This document shows positions 1 through 6,078 of a stretch of 11,008 nucleotides of DNA, piece by piece. The stretch comes from Actinomycetes bacterium. GTDB lineage: Bacteria; Actinomycetota; Coriobacteriia; Coriobacteriales; Eggerthellaceae. The notes beneath the pieces are model-generated. The model worked only from the letters and a program-made list of their open reading frames with translations, ran no database searches and was not told the origin of the DNA. The stretch covers positions 1 through 11,008 of the forward strand of contig JAEYEL010000103.1 in the NCBI GenBank assembly GCA_023403475.1. The letters are read 5' to 3'. The number at the start of each line of letters is the position of its first letter. Positions within the stretch are counted from its first letter, which is position 1. A program made the position numbers and the translations under genes.

Positions 1-1275
1 TCGAAGGACGATCTTGTCATTACGGGTGGCACGTATATTGTGGATGCCGTCGAGGATGGCTTGCGCGGGCGCGACTGCGTGAAGATTGCGGGTGGCAACT
101 TTACCATCACGGCGGGTGGCGACGGCATCAAGTCGAACAACGACACCGACGCGCTGCGCGGGTTCGTGTCTATTGACGACGGCACGTTCGGTATCGATGC
201 AGGCGACAAGGGCGTTCAGGCAGAAACCTATGTGCGCGTGGCGGGCGGCACCTTCGATGTGACGGCGGAAGACGATGCGCTCCACTCTAACCTGGAGATG
301 CTTGTAGTCGGTGGCGATTTGGCTGTTTCGGCCGATGACGATGCCTTTCATGCCGAAACGGAACTGACGGTTGACGACGGCGTGGTGAGCGTAGCGAGCT
401 GCTATGAGGGATACGAGGCCGAGAAGATTTACGTGAACGGCGGCGAGACCCACATCGTGGCCTCAGACGATGCGATAAACGCCTCGGCTGCCGATTTGTC
501 GGGCAATGGCTCTTCGCAGGACGTTGCCGCTAGTGCGGACGGGCAGAATCCACCGGAAGCGCCTGACGGGGGAGGCGCTGGCGACGGTGCGCCCGCACCG
601 TCCGATGGGGAGCTGCCCAATGGCGGTGCCGGTGGCGGTACATTCGGTGGCGGTATGTTCGATGGTGACGAGAATTGCCTTATCCAGATAAACGGCGGCT
701 ACATCGTGCTCGATGCTGCGGGCGATGGCGTGGACAGCAACGGCAGCGTGGAAATCAATGGTGGGGTACTGCTTGTCAACGGGCCTGCGAGCGGTGGCGA
801 CGGTGCCTTCGACTACGACCTTGAGGCAGTCGTTACCGGTGGTACGGTGGTTATGGTGGGTTCGACCGGCATGGCGCAGAACTTCACGAGCGGCACACAG
901 CCCTTCGCCATGACGGCGGTGAGCGGTAATGCTGGCGACAGCGTGGCGGTTGTGGACGAATCGGGTAATGTGGTGGCATCGCTTACGGTCTCCAAACAGT
1001 TCGGCATGGCGCTGGCGTCAAGTCCTGCATTCGAAGAGGGCGAAGCGTATTCGCTGGTCATAGGCGGGCAAGTGTCCGGCGCAAATGCCGATGGCTACAC
1101 GAACAGCGGCACGGTAACCGGCGGCAGCGCAACCGAAATCACCGTATCGACCACCGCAACTGCTACGGGTATGGGTATGGGTGCGCCCGGTGGTGGCATG
1201 GGGCTAGGTGCAGCAGGCGCGGGCAGCGCAGAGCCTGGTTCAGGCAACATGTTCGGCGGTCGGGGGCGACGCTAG
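1..1275 (+). CDS. Carbohydrate-binding domain (Cthe_2159/DUF4353-type) beta-helix protein, 5' end outside window
   Basis: The frame is open from base 1, so the gene starts upstream and 424 C-terminal codons are visible. A GTG at 40 lies inside a repeat and is not a believable start. The first ~165 codons are imperfect repeats of about 22-25 residues, alternating GG-T-F/V strand segments with acidic turns (EDGLRG, GDGIKSNN, DDALHSN, DDAFHAE, YEGYEAE, DDAINAS). This is the pattern of the right-handed parallel beta-helix family typified by Clostridium thermocellum Cthe_2159, known for calcium and acidic-polysaccharide binding. Codons ~168-223 (502-669) are a Gly/Pro/Asp/Ala-rich low-complexity insertion. 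The helix resumes with QINGGYIVLDAAGDGVDSNG, and the last ~35 codons are a Gly/Met-rich tail ending in GRGRR. No sorting signal is seen at the C-terminus, so surface attachment, if any, would depend on the missing N-terminus (secretion or lipoprotein signal). It probably acts at the cell surface. Its ligand is unknown. It converges on the ATPase gene downstream. Confidence 0.85.
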   Translation, partial: SKDDLVITGGTYIVDAVEDGLRGRDCVKIAGGNFTITAGGDGIKSNNDTDALRGFVSIDDGTFGIDAGDKGVQAETYVRVAGGTFDVTAEDDALHSNLEMLVVGGDLAVSADDDAFHAETELTVDDGVVSVASCYEGYEAEKIYVNGGETHIVASDDAINASAADLSGNGSSQDVAASADGQNPPEAPDGGGAGDGAPAPSDGELPNGGAGGGTFGGGMFDGDENCLIQINGGYIVLDAAGDGVDSNGSVEINGGVLLVNGPASGGDGAFDYDLEAVVTGGTVVMVGSTGMAQNFTSGTQPFAMTAVSGNAGDSVAVVDESGNVVASLTVSKQFGMALASSPAFEEGEAYSLVIGGQVSGANADGYTNSGTVTGGSATEITVSTTATATGMGMGAPGGGMGLGAAGAGSAEPGSGNMFGGRGRR

Positions 1276-1463
1276 CCGATAGTGCGAAATGGGCGGTGCG
1301 CCTTGAACGGGCATGTTGTCCATTATCCCGAGAGGCGATTGAGAACCAATCGAGACGCTGCCTTGCGAAACTCCGCGCAACGCTTGCGGGCAGGTTCCTC
1401 AACCGTTTAACAGGTCGTTCGTTCTCAGCTCGCTGTTGTTGGTGTTTTGCGGGCGAACGACTG
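1276..1463. other. Convergent intergenic region, no clear terminator
   Basis: This 188-bp gap separates two converging genes. It contains a short hairpin (CGATTG at 1336-1341 pairing with CAATCG at 1347-1352, 5-nt loop) and a wider inverted repeat (GTCGTTCG at 1414-1421 against CGAACGAC at 1454-1461, 32-nt loop). Neither is followed by a T-run on either strand, so I do not call an intrinsic terminator. No convincing gene is seen. Confidence 0.4.
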
Positions 1464-2603
1464 CTATTCCCCCGGTTCGCGAATGTATCTTCCCAAGTAG
1501 GGGGTAACAAGCTTGACGAACCCGTGGCCGGTTTGGTCAATGACGTGTTCCTTGATCAAACTGGCCCGATATTTGCTTACCCAGCTTGCGCTCTTGCCGG
1601 TCCTCTCTGCTATATCGGCTACGCTTGCAGGATTGGGATCATCTTGTGCGACAGCTTCGACGAACGCCCTTTGTGCTCCGGTCAGGTTTCCTAAAAGCGG
1701 TGCACAGACGGCTTGTCCGAATGCGAGGACGGCATCCTCGATGGCAGAATCCACGTCGCCTTGCTCGATGGAGTTGGATTTCCGTGTTTGCGCCGAGCGC
1801 CACATGTAATACCCGACGAGTTGAATCATATAAGGGTAGCCTTCGGACGCTTTTGCTGCAGCGAGGGCAGTGCTGGCATCGATTGTTTTTCCCGAATCGC
1901 GCACGACTTCGATATATGCATCCTTCACGTCGGGGAGGGCAACGCTGCTAAGATGATGGTGCACGCTTCTTCTCAGGAACGTAAGCACATTGTCGTTGAG
2001 CAGGTCGTCTACAAGTGAGGGGAGCGCTGCGAATACGAAGGCTATGCCGTGCTTTTCTTCGTCTGGTACATCGCGCATATCCTCATCTCGGATGACGTGT
2101 TGAACAGTTGTGGCAAGGGCTACCATGTCTTCTCTCGACGCAACTTGCGCCTCGTCGATGGTGAAGGCGATGCCTTTTCCTTTCTCCATTTTCCCAAGTC
2201 GATTGCTGATTGCTCGGCGAAGATCAAGCGCACCTTGGCCGGGAGAGGCGAAGGATACGCTGCCAAAGCTTGCGTTTGCGATGCCCGGTATTCCTATAGA
2301 AGGGCTTACGTTCACGCTTTTAAGCTTTGCGTGTTGGTCGACAAGCGCGTTGGTGAGTCGCTCGCACATGCCGGAAGAGGCGGTTTCGGAAATCACAAGC
2401 CACCCCTTCTTCTTGGCGATGCGTCCCAGCTCGGTGAGCATGACCGTTTTCCCGTATCCATGTTGGCCGGTGATGAGCATAAGTCTTCCCGGAGCCCCAG
2501 CTCCGTTGTCGATGCCTTCCGAAAAGTCGCTGATGATTTGCTGTCTGCCGATAAGAATCGGCGGCATTTTGCCCGCCGTGGGCTTGAAGGGGTTGGCCGT
2601 CAT
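1464..2603 (-). CDS. AAA ATPase with C-terminal winged helix (AAA_16-like 'ATP-binding protein')
   Basis: The protein has 379 residues from the ATG at 2603. This start is preferred over an in-frame ATG 93 bases upstream (2696) because an AGGAG sits 6 nt before it and the extra residues would fall on promoter-like DNA. The Walker A motif is GQHGYGKT (46-53) and Walker B is IAFTIDEAQ (145-153). A FAALPSL segment (~191-197) follows, and then SEGYPYMIQLVGYYMW (253-268), the helical-lid signature of the actinobacterial 'ATP-binding protein' family. Residues ~307-379 form a winged helix (LTGAQRAFVEAVA ... ADIAERTGKSASWVSKYRASLIKE). Members of this family are stand-alone cytoplasmic ATPases of unproven role, and an ATP-dependent DNA-binding regulator is the simplest inference. 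Nothing adjacent suggests a partner. The two TATA-like repeats upstream could serve autoregulation. The ATPase call is firm and the role is unknown. Confidence 0.85.
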   Translation of the reverse strand: MTANPFKPTAGKMPPILIGRQQIISDFSEGIDNGAGAPGRLMLITGQHGYGKTVMLTELGRIAKKKGWLVISETASSGMCERLTNALVDQHAKLKSVNVSPSIGIPGIANASFGSVSFASPGQGALDLRRAISNRLGKMEKGKGIAFTIDEAQVASREDMVALATTVQHVIRDEDMRDVPDEEKHGIAFVFAALPSLVDDLLNDNVLTFLRRSVHHHLSSVALPDVKDAYIEVVRDSGKTIDASTALAAAKASEGYPYMIQLVGYYMWRSAQTRKSNSIEQGDVDSAIEDAVLAFGQAVCAPLLGNLTGAQRAFVEAVAQDDPNPASVADIAERTGKSASWVSKYRASLIKEHVIDQTGHGFVKLVTPYLGRYIREPGE

Positions 2604-2609
2604 GCTGAT

Positions 2610-2614
2610 CTCCT
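2610..2614 (-). promoter_or_regulatory. Shine-Dalgarno deciding the ATPase start
   Basis: AGGAG on the minus strand, 6 nt before the ATG at 2603. The alternative upstream ATG at 2696 has no comparable site. Confidence 0.7.
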
Positions 2615-2674
2615 GTCCTGCGCGAGGGAGCCTATGGCACGGATTGGTTTGCTCGATGCTGTCGATACTTCCGT

Positions 2675-2703
2675 ATTTTATACCATTCCACACCATTTTA
2701 TAC
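2675..2703 (-). promoter_or_regulatory. Paired GTATAAAAT boxes, 20-bp period, upstream of the ATPase gene
   Basis: On the minus strand the 9-mer GTATAAAAT occurs twice, at 2695-2703 and 2675-2683, exactly 20 bp apart start to start (about two helical turns). The gene-proximal copy is preceded by TG one base upstream (TGGTATAAA), giving a plausible extended -10 box with a start near 2669 and a leader of about 65 nt. No good -35 is present. The distal copy may be a second promoter or half of an operator. The promoter role is inferred; the repeat is seen directly. Confidence 0.5.
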
Positions 2704-2846
2704 TTTTGGTTTGGTTGCGTTTGGGAGCGCTGCAGTTTCTTTTCTCGTTTGTGTACTGCGGTGTTGGTAGCTATGCTCTTGCTGGTGGCGGGTTTAACGG
2801 CGAACGAGATGCACTGCGGACGGCTTCGCTCGGCCTGCTGCGTCGG

Positions 2847-3743
2847 TTATTTTGCTGCTGCCACGAGCCGCTTTATGGCGGCGGGAATGTGCTCGATAAC
2901 GTCTTCGGGAATAACGCTTATGCTGGTGAGAGCGCATTCAGCCAGTTTGCCGGCTTCTGCGTGCAGCGCACAGGCGAGCATGGCGGCATCGAAGGGGTCG
3001 AGTCCTTGGGCAAGGAAGGCTCCCATCATGCCCGCGAGCACGTCGCCTGTTCCCGCCTTCGCAAGGGCGGGTGTGCCGTTCGTGACGATGGCGGTGCGCG
3101 TGCCGTCGGACACAAACGTATCAGGGCCTTTAGCTGCAACAACCGCCCCGTAGGCAGAGGCAAGCGCGCGAGCCGTTTCTTCTTGGGAAGCCGCAGCGTG
3201 CGCGGAGGCTTCCATAAGCCGTGCTGCTTCACCGGCGTGGGGCGTGATGACGGTAGGCAATCCTTGCGCGAAGCGCCGCTTGGCGAGCGCGCGGCCTTCC
3301 GGCGACGCGAGGATGCCAAGCGCTCCGCCGTCTATCAAAACAGGGGCATGCGCGTTTCCGAGAACGAAAAGCGTAAGGCGTCGGCACTCCTCGTCGGCTC
3401 GGTCAAACCCCGGGCCCACCACGTAGGCAACGGGCTTTCCCGATGTGCTTGCGGGAAGCGTACGCTGTTCGAAGCTCGTCCAGCCTTGCGCCACAAGCGA
3501 AGGTTGAAACGCTTGCACGATAGGCACGGTGCCAGGTGCGCAGAACACCTCGACGTATCCAGCTCCTGCCCGCTGACCTGCGGCAGCACATAAGCAAGCT
3601 GCACCAGGGTATTCCGCACATCCCGCCACCGCCACAAGCTTGCCGCGTGTGTACTTGTTGGCATCGCTCGCAGGGAAAGGCAGCAGCGCCGCCAAGTCTC
3701 GGTCAAGCGGTGAAGTTTCAGCTATGTTGCCCGTGCGTATCAT
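2847..3743 (-). CDS. nnrD: ADP-dependent NAD(P)HX dehydratase (YjeF C-terminal / carbohydrate-kinase-like family)
   Basis: The protein has 298 residues, close to the usual length for a stand-alone NnrD domain. The family repairs hydrated NAD(P)H by ADP-dependent dehydration in the cytoplasm. Visible landmarks are KYTRGKLVAVAG (30-41), VVGPGFDR (108-115), VLIDGGALGIL (135-145, in place of the usual D-A-D-A-L), VITPHAGEA (165-173), VVAAKGPDTFVSDG (201-214) and ALAKAGTGDVLAGMMG (227-242), where GTGD (231-234) carries the catalytic aspartate D234. The epimerase half (NnrE), often fused N-terminally or adjacent, is absent here, so it must be encoded elsewhere or be missing. The ATG at 3743 is chosen because the conserved domain begins near residue 30 and the next Met is residue 177. 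That ATG has no Shine-Dalgarno but a -10 box immediately upstream. It could be cotranscribed with the ATPase downstream, but the 243-bp gap and the separate promoter argue against it. Confidence 0.92.
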   Translation of the reverse strand: MIRTGNIAETSPLDRDLAALLPFPASDANKYTRGKLVAVAGCAEYPGAACLCAAAGQRAGAGYVEVFCAPGTVPIVQAFQPSLVAQGWTSFEQRTLPASTSGKPVAYVVGPGFDRADEECRRLTLFVLGNAHAPVLIDGGALGILASPEGRALAKRRFAQGLPTVITPHAGEAARLMEASAHAAASQEETARALASAYGAVVAAKGPDTFVSDGTRTAIVTNGTPALAKAGTGDVLAGMMGAFLAQGLDPFDAAMLACALHAEAGKLAECALTSISVIPEDVIEHIPAAIKRLVAAAK

Positions 3744-3750
3744 GGGGGCG

Positions 3751-3759
3751 ATTATACCA
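3751..3759 (-). promoter_or_regulatory. Extended -10 promoter of nnrD, probable leaderless transcript
   Basis: The minus strand reads TGGTATAAT, a perfect extended -10, followed by seven bases (CGCCCCC) and then the ATG at 3743. A start 7 nt after the hexamer falls on the A of the ATG. No -35 of quality is seen at 16-18 nt spacing, which fits an extended -10 promoter. The 10-mer AATGGTATAA is shared with the ATPase promoter region. Confidence 0.65.
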
Positions 3760-3800
3760 TTGCGATTCGTGCAACGCGACAGCCGTCACATCGCAAGTCT

Positions 3801-3828
3801 GTTGCAAATCGAAGGTTGCAAATCGAGG
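3801..3828. repeat. Tandem 14-bp direct repeat
   Basis: GTTGCAAATCGAAG (3801-3814) is followed immediately by GTTGCAAATCGAGG (3815-3828), 13 of 14 bases identical. It lies about 60 bp upstream of nnrD's ATG, just behind its promoter. It may be a slippage duplication or a paired binding site. Confidence 0.8.
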
Positions 3829-3962
3829 GGCATTGCGGCAAGTGTGACTCCTTATCTTCAGGAACGTGCTACTAAAATGCGCTTCGCCCTGCGATACGGG
3901 TACGTTTCCAGTGAAAAAGCCATGGGTGCGGGCGGCAGGAGAACGACGTGCGACGTGCTGTT

Positions 3963-3974
3963 TTCGAATTCGAA
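3963..3974. promoter_or_regulatory. 12-bp perfect palindrome (TTCGAATTCGAA)
   Basis: A perfect palindrome located 60-75 bp upstream of the AlbA_2-type gene remnant. It may be a leftover operator of that decayed gene or a chance AT-rich palindrome. Confidence 0.35.
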
Positions 3975-4016
3975 TAGGGTAGGCGAAAGATCGAGAAATA
4001 GGCGTAAAATAGTCGA

Positions 4017-4274
4017 TTGCGAGGCGAAAATCTTAACTCCATAAGACCCGATCGTCCTTGGGGCAAGCTGGCGGATGAAGATTTCCTGCTCAGGTTAGGC
4101 GCCATTGCTCGCGATGGGGGAGACGGTCTTTTGCACCCTACGCGCGCCGGCCTTCTCATGTTTGGCTACGAGTACGAGATCGCGGCCGAGTATCCCAACT
4201 ACTTCCTTGGCTATAGGGAGAGCTTCAGCGCTGGCCGCGCGACACGCTATCTGGTCAAAAATTATACCAAATAG
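4017..4274 (+). pseudogene. Remnant of an AlbA_2 / divergent-AAA_4 type ATP-binding regulator
   Basis: The 85-codon frame, opened only by a TTG at 4017, contains an internal piece of a much longer family. RPDRPWGKLADEDFLLRLGA, then LLHPTRAGLLMFGYEYEIAAEYPNYFLGYRES (about 4038-4224) match the connector that follows the Schlafen-AlbA_2 DNA-binding domain in 'putative DNA-binding domain / ATP-binding' regulators. Those proteins usually run to 400-600 residues. Here the N-terminal AlbA_2 domain is absent upstream, and after ...YRES the frame runs into unrelated residues and a TAG at 4272-4274. No Shine-Dalgarno precedes the TTG. I read it as a gene fragment with both ends deleted, not a functional small protein. 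The family assignment rests on the recognisable PTRAGLLMFG and EYPNYFL motifs. Confidence 0.7.
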
Positions 4275-4306
4275 GGAGCTATTTCTTTCACTAGGCTGGC
4301 GAAATA

Positions 4307-4388
4307 ATATTCCGAACGCCCGAGTGCCTAGTTGCCCGGATGCCCGAACGCCCAAATACTCAGATATCTCTGGATGCCTGGTTGTCCA
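4307..4388. repeat. Degenerate tandem array of 8-bp units (consensus RATGCCCG)
   Basis: From 4307 the sequence divides into consecutive octamers: atattccg, aacgcccg, agtgccta, gttgcccg, gatgcccg, aacgccca, aatactca, gatatctc. A 2-bp slip (4371-4372) follows, then gatgcctg and gttgtcca. The period of 8 is incompatible with coding use, and the region lacks a supported gene. It begins about 30 bp after the stop of the AlbA_2-type remnant. Confidence 0.7.
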
Positions 4389-4557
4389 AGGATTGCTCGC
4401 ATGGGCGTCCTTTTGGGCGCTCGCGTGCAAAGCGACAGGGCTGAAAAGGCAGTAGGGTCGTCAGTTTTTCAGAGGAATGCTTCCGCACGCTCTTTTATGC
4501 GTCATGTTCCGTGCTTTCCCGTGAATAACGATGTGTCATTAGTTGGGAATGCGGGGC
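4389..4557. other. Intergenic stretch downstream of the Fic-like gene
   Basis: Together with the octamer array and the 32 bases before it, this fills the 283-bp gap between the gene remnant and the Fic-like gene. I see no convincing gene and no intrinsic terminator for the minus-strand gene ending at 4558. The only short stem is GGAA-GCA-TTCC around 4475 on the minus strand, which is too weak to call. Confidence 0.4.
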
Positions 4558-5805
4558 TCAATCGTGCTGGGAAGCCGTTGCGAGATGGAAGACTCTTTCG
4601 TACTCCTCGAGTAGCTCGTCCCTTTCCGGAGAAGCGGGCACGGGAAGCTTTGCTTGCAGCTCACTGAAAAAAGAAATTATTTCGGGCATGCAGAAAACCC
4701 GGTTCTTCCCGAGTCTGCCTTCTTCGACAATAAGTCTTTTCTCGAGGAGGGATTGCATGGCGTTGTTCGTAGCTGAGAAGCTTTTCCCGATCAGAGCGCT
4801 TGCTGCGTTGACAGTAAGAAAAGGATGCGCGAAAAAAGCATCAAAGAGCAGGTTGTCTGCGGATTCTTTTTTTCCTGATATCGAGGGTCTCTTCTTCTCA
4901 TGCATTTTTTCGAGCGCATTCTGGCAGAGCAGCATTATTCTTGCTGCAGCTTTGGTCGAGTATGCGCAGTGTTCAAAATGGAGACGCCCGGCAATGCCGG
5001 CCAAGTTTTTCTGGGAAAAGCGAGCCATGTTTGCGGCTATGGTTTTCGCATGCTGCTCAACGCTTGCGCTTGGGCCTACGGCGAGAGGGGCAACCGAAGA
5101 GGTGAGAACTCCTCTTCGATAGAAGACGATGTGCGAAAAAACACGCTCTATTCCGTCGAGTTTTCCTGAATAGGGTTTTATGAGCTGGATGAGCGCATGG
5201 CTAATCTCGGCCTGCGCCGAAGGCGTGAGCAGGGCTGAGTTGAGGAATGCGAGATAGTTCTCAACTGATTCGTCATTGAAATCAGTCAAAGGGGAAAGGG
5301 GGTTTTCGATAGAGGGGATGGCTTTGCGGGACGGAGCGCTTTGCACATCGGGGTTGCTCGTCAAGGCCTCTATGCGCTCTTCGTCGTACAAAGAGCGCAG
5401 AATGTCGAAAATGCTTCGGTCGAGAAGGGAGTCCTTGTCGATGTTTCGAAAGACCCATTCCACTGTTTTCATATAACGATAGGCAATCACGGTGCCAAGA
5501 CTGTTCTCGGGGCATTTCTTGCAGGCAAAGCGATAGATGCTTGCAGGGTCGTCATGCAGCACGATGTCGTTTTCGTTGGCGATCTCAAGAAGCAGCATGC
5601 TGCGATAGCTTGAGTCGAACCCGTCGATACTGGCGGATGCAAGGGCTTCTATACGCAGCAACTGCTGGCAAATCGCTTCTTGCAAGGGGCTGCTTGAAAT
5701 CGAGGCATCTGCTCGTATGAGTTCTATCTCTGATGCTGAAAGCAATCCGATAGTCTTATCGTCTATCTGAATTGAAGAATATTCAATAGAGTTGAGTTCC
5801 TTCAT
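4558..5805 (-). CDS. Fic-fold protein with degenerate catalytic motif and C-terminal winged helix (putative regulator)
   Basis: The protein has 415 residues from the ATG at 5805, which has AAGGGGGG three nt upstream. A TTG at 5832 would add nine residues and is less likely. The layout is that of the Fic_N + Fic + winged-helix family. A Fic_N-like N-terminus ends in RIEALASASIDGF (51-63), matching the inhibitory helix (S/T)xxxE(G/N) with E replaced by D (S57...D61-G62). The Fic core spans ~105-300. A C-terminal winged helix (~318-380) contains HPFLTVNAASALIGKSFSATNNAM and then ...LEKRLIVEEGRLGKNRVF. Where active Fic enzymes have HxFxDGNGRxGR, this protein reads IKPYSGKLDGIER (209-221). The catalytic His is Lys210 and the DGNGR phosphate-binding loop is gone, so AMP transfer is not expected. 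The gene diverges from the molybdoenzyme operon, which suggests a transcriptional regulator of that operon (inference). An enzyme with another activity, or a decaying gene, remain possible, but the frame is intact. Confidence 0.8.
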   Translation of the reverse strand: MKELNSIEYSSIQIDDKTIGLLSASEIELIRADASISSSPLQEAICQQLLRIEALASASIDGFDSSYRSMLLLEIANENDIVLHDDPASIYRFACKKCPENSLGTVIAYRYMKTVEWVFRNIDKDSLLDRSIFDILRSLYDEERIEALTSNPDVQSAPSRKAIPSIENPLSPLTDFNDESVENYLAFLNSALLTPSAQAEISHALIQLIKPYSGKLDGIERVFSHIVFYRRGVLTSSVAPLAVGPSASVEQHAKTIAANMARFSQKNLAGIAGRLHFEHCAYSTKAAARIMLLCQNALEKMHEKKRPSISGKKESADNLLFDAFFAHPFLTVNAASALIGKSFSATNNAMQSLLEKRLIVEEGRLGKNRVFCMPEIISFFSELQAKLPVPASPERDELLEEYERVFHLATASQHD

Positions 5806-5889
5806 GCGCCCCCCTTGTAGGCAGAAGAACAAAACCTTTCAACAAGCTCCGATTTTCAGTCAAGGTATCGAAGTTTTGCCGATGGCGGC

Positions 5890-5898
5890 AGTATAGCA
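5890..5898 (-). promoter_or_regulatory. Extended -10 promoter of the Fic-like gene
   Basis: The minus strand reads TGCTATACT, a good extended -10 box, predicting a start near 5883 and a leader of about 77 nt. The -35 region at normal spacing is poor, as at the nnrD and ATPase promoters. Confidence 0.45.
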
Positions 5899-5958
5899 AG
5901 TTCGTTGCAGAAGAATGGCGATTTCGATAATGTTGCTGCACTTTGCATTTTCCTGCAA

Positions 5959-5987
5959 TGAGAACCTGCAGGTAAACATTGTTCTCA
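5959..5987. promoter_or_regulatory. Inverted repeat TGAGAAC-N15-GTTCTCA, candidate operator
   Basis: The perfect 7-bp arms lie at 5959-5965 and 5981-5987, 22 bp centre to centre (about two helical turns). The 8-bp palindrome CCTGCAGG (5965-5972) begins at the last base of the left arm. The dyad lies between the divergent Fic-like and molybdoenzyme promoters, about 33 bp upstream of the latter's proposed -10, a usual place for an activator or shared operator. The binding protein is unknown; the divergent Fic/winged-helix product is the nearest candidate. Confidence 0.5.
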
Positions 5988-6019
5988 AACATGAGATATA
6001 TGAGCCCCTTCATCGTTTG

Positions 6020-6025
6020 TACAAT
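6020..6025 (+). promoter_or_regulatory. Possible -10 box of the molybdoenzyme operon
   Basis: TACAAT, preceded by TTTG, is the best -10 match upstream of the GTG at 6079, predicting a leader of about 47 nt. No recognisable -35 is present at 16-18 nt, so the promoter would be weak without an activator. Confidence 0.35.
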
Positions 6026-6067
6026 GCGCAGCAATCGGGTCTTTAGGTGCCCGCAAAAGGAGCAAGA

Positions 6068-6074
6068 AAGGAGG
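6068..6074 (+). promoter_or_regulatory. Shine-Dalgarno supporting a GTG start
   Basis: AAGGAGG lies 4 nt before the GTG at 6079. It supports the non-ATG start of the molybdoenzyme gene, since the next Met is residue 72, inside the conserved domain. Confidence 0.8.
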
Positions 6075-6078
6075 AGCT

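Larger units (their letters stand above)
3744..4034. other. Non-coding stretch upstream of nnrD
   Basis: About 290 bases hold the nnrD promoter, a 14-bp tandem repeat (3801-3828) and a 12-bp palindrome (3963-3974). Open frames here on both strands have no recognisable domain, overlap each other and lack good ribosome sites, so I see no gene. Confidence 0.5.

Noticed and set aside
1414..1461. Intrinsic terminator between the convergent genes
   Set aside because: The 8-bp stem has a 32-nt loop and no T-run on either strand.
2049..3593. A long plus-strand open frame (514 codons) opposite the ATPase and nnrD genes
   Set aside because: It is antisense to two genes with clear domains, spans the gap between them, has no recognisable domain, and has a Cys/Arg/Gly/His-heavy composition typical of an antisense shadow in GC-rich DNA.
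3640..4044. A 134-codon plus-strand frame across the nnrD promoter region
   Set aside because: It overlaps the conserved 5' end of nnrD and the promoter, includes the 14-bp tandem repeat, and shows no domain or ribosome site.
4307..4388. CRISPR array
   Set aside because: The repeat units are 8 bp, contiguous and degenerate, with no spacers and no cas genes in the window.
4558..5805. Active Fic AMP-transferase of a toxin-antitoxin pair
   Set aside because: The catalytic His and the DGNGR loop are absent, and no FicA-like small antitoxin gene is adjacent.
5783..6034. A minus-strand 83-codon frame over the divergent intergenic region
   Set aside because: It has no Shine-Dalgarno at its start, overlaps the Fic-like gene in another frame, covers both proposed promoters and the inverted repeat, and has no recognisable domain.
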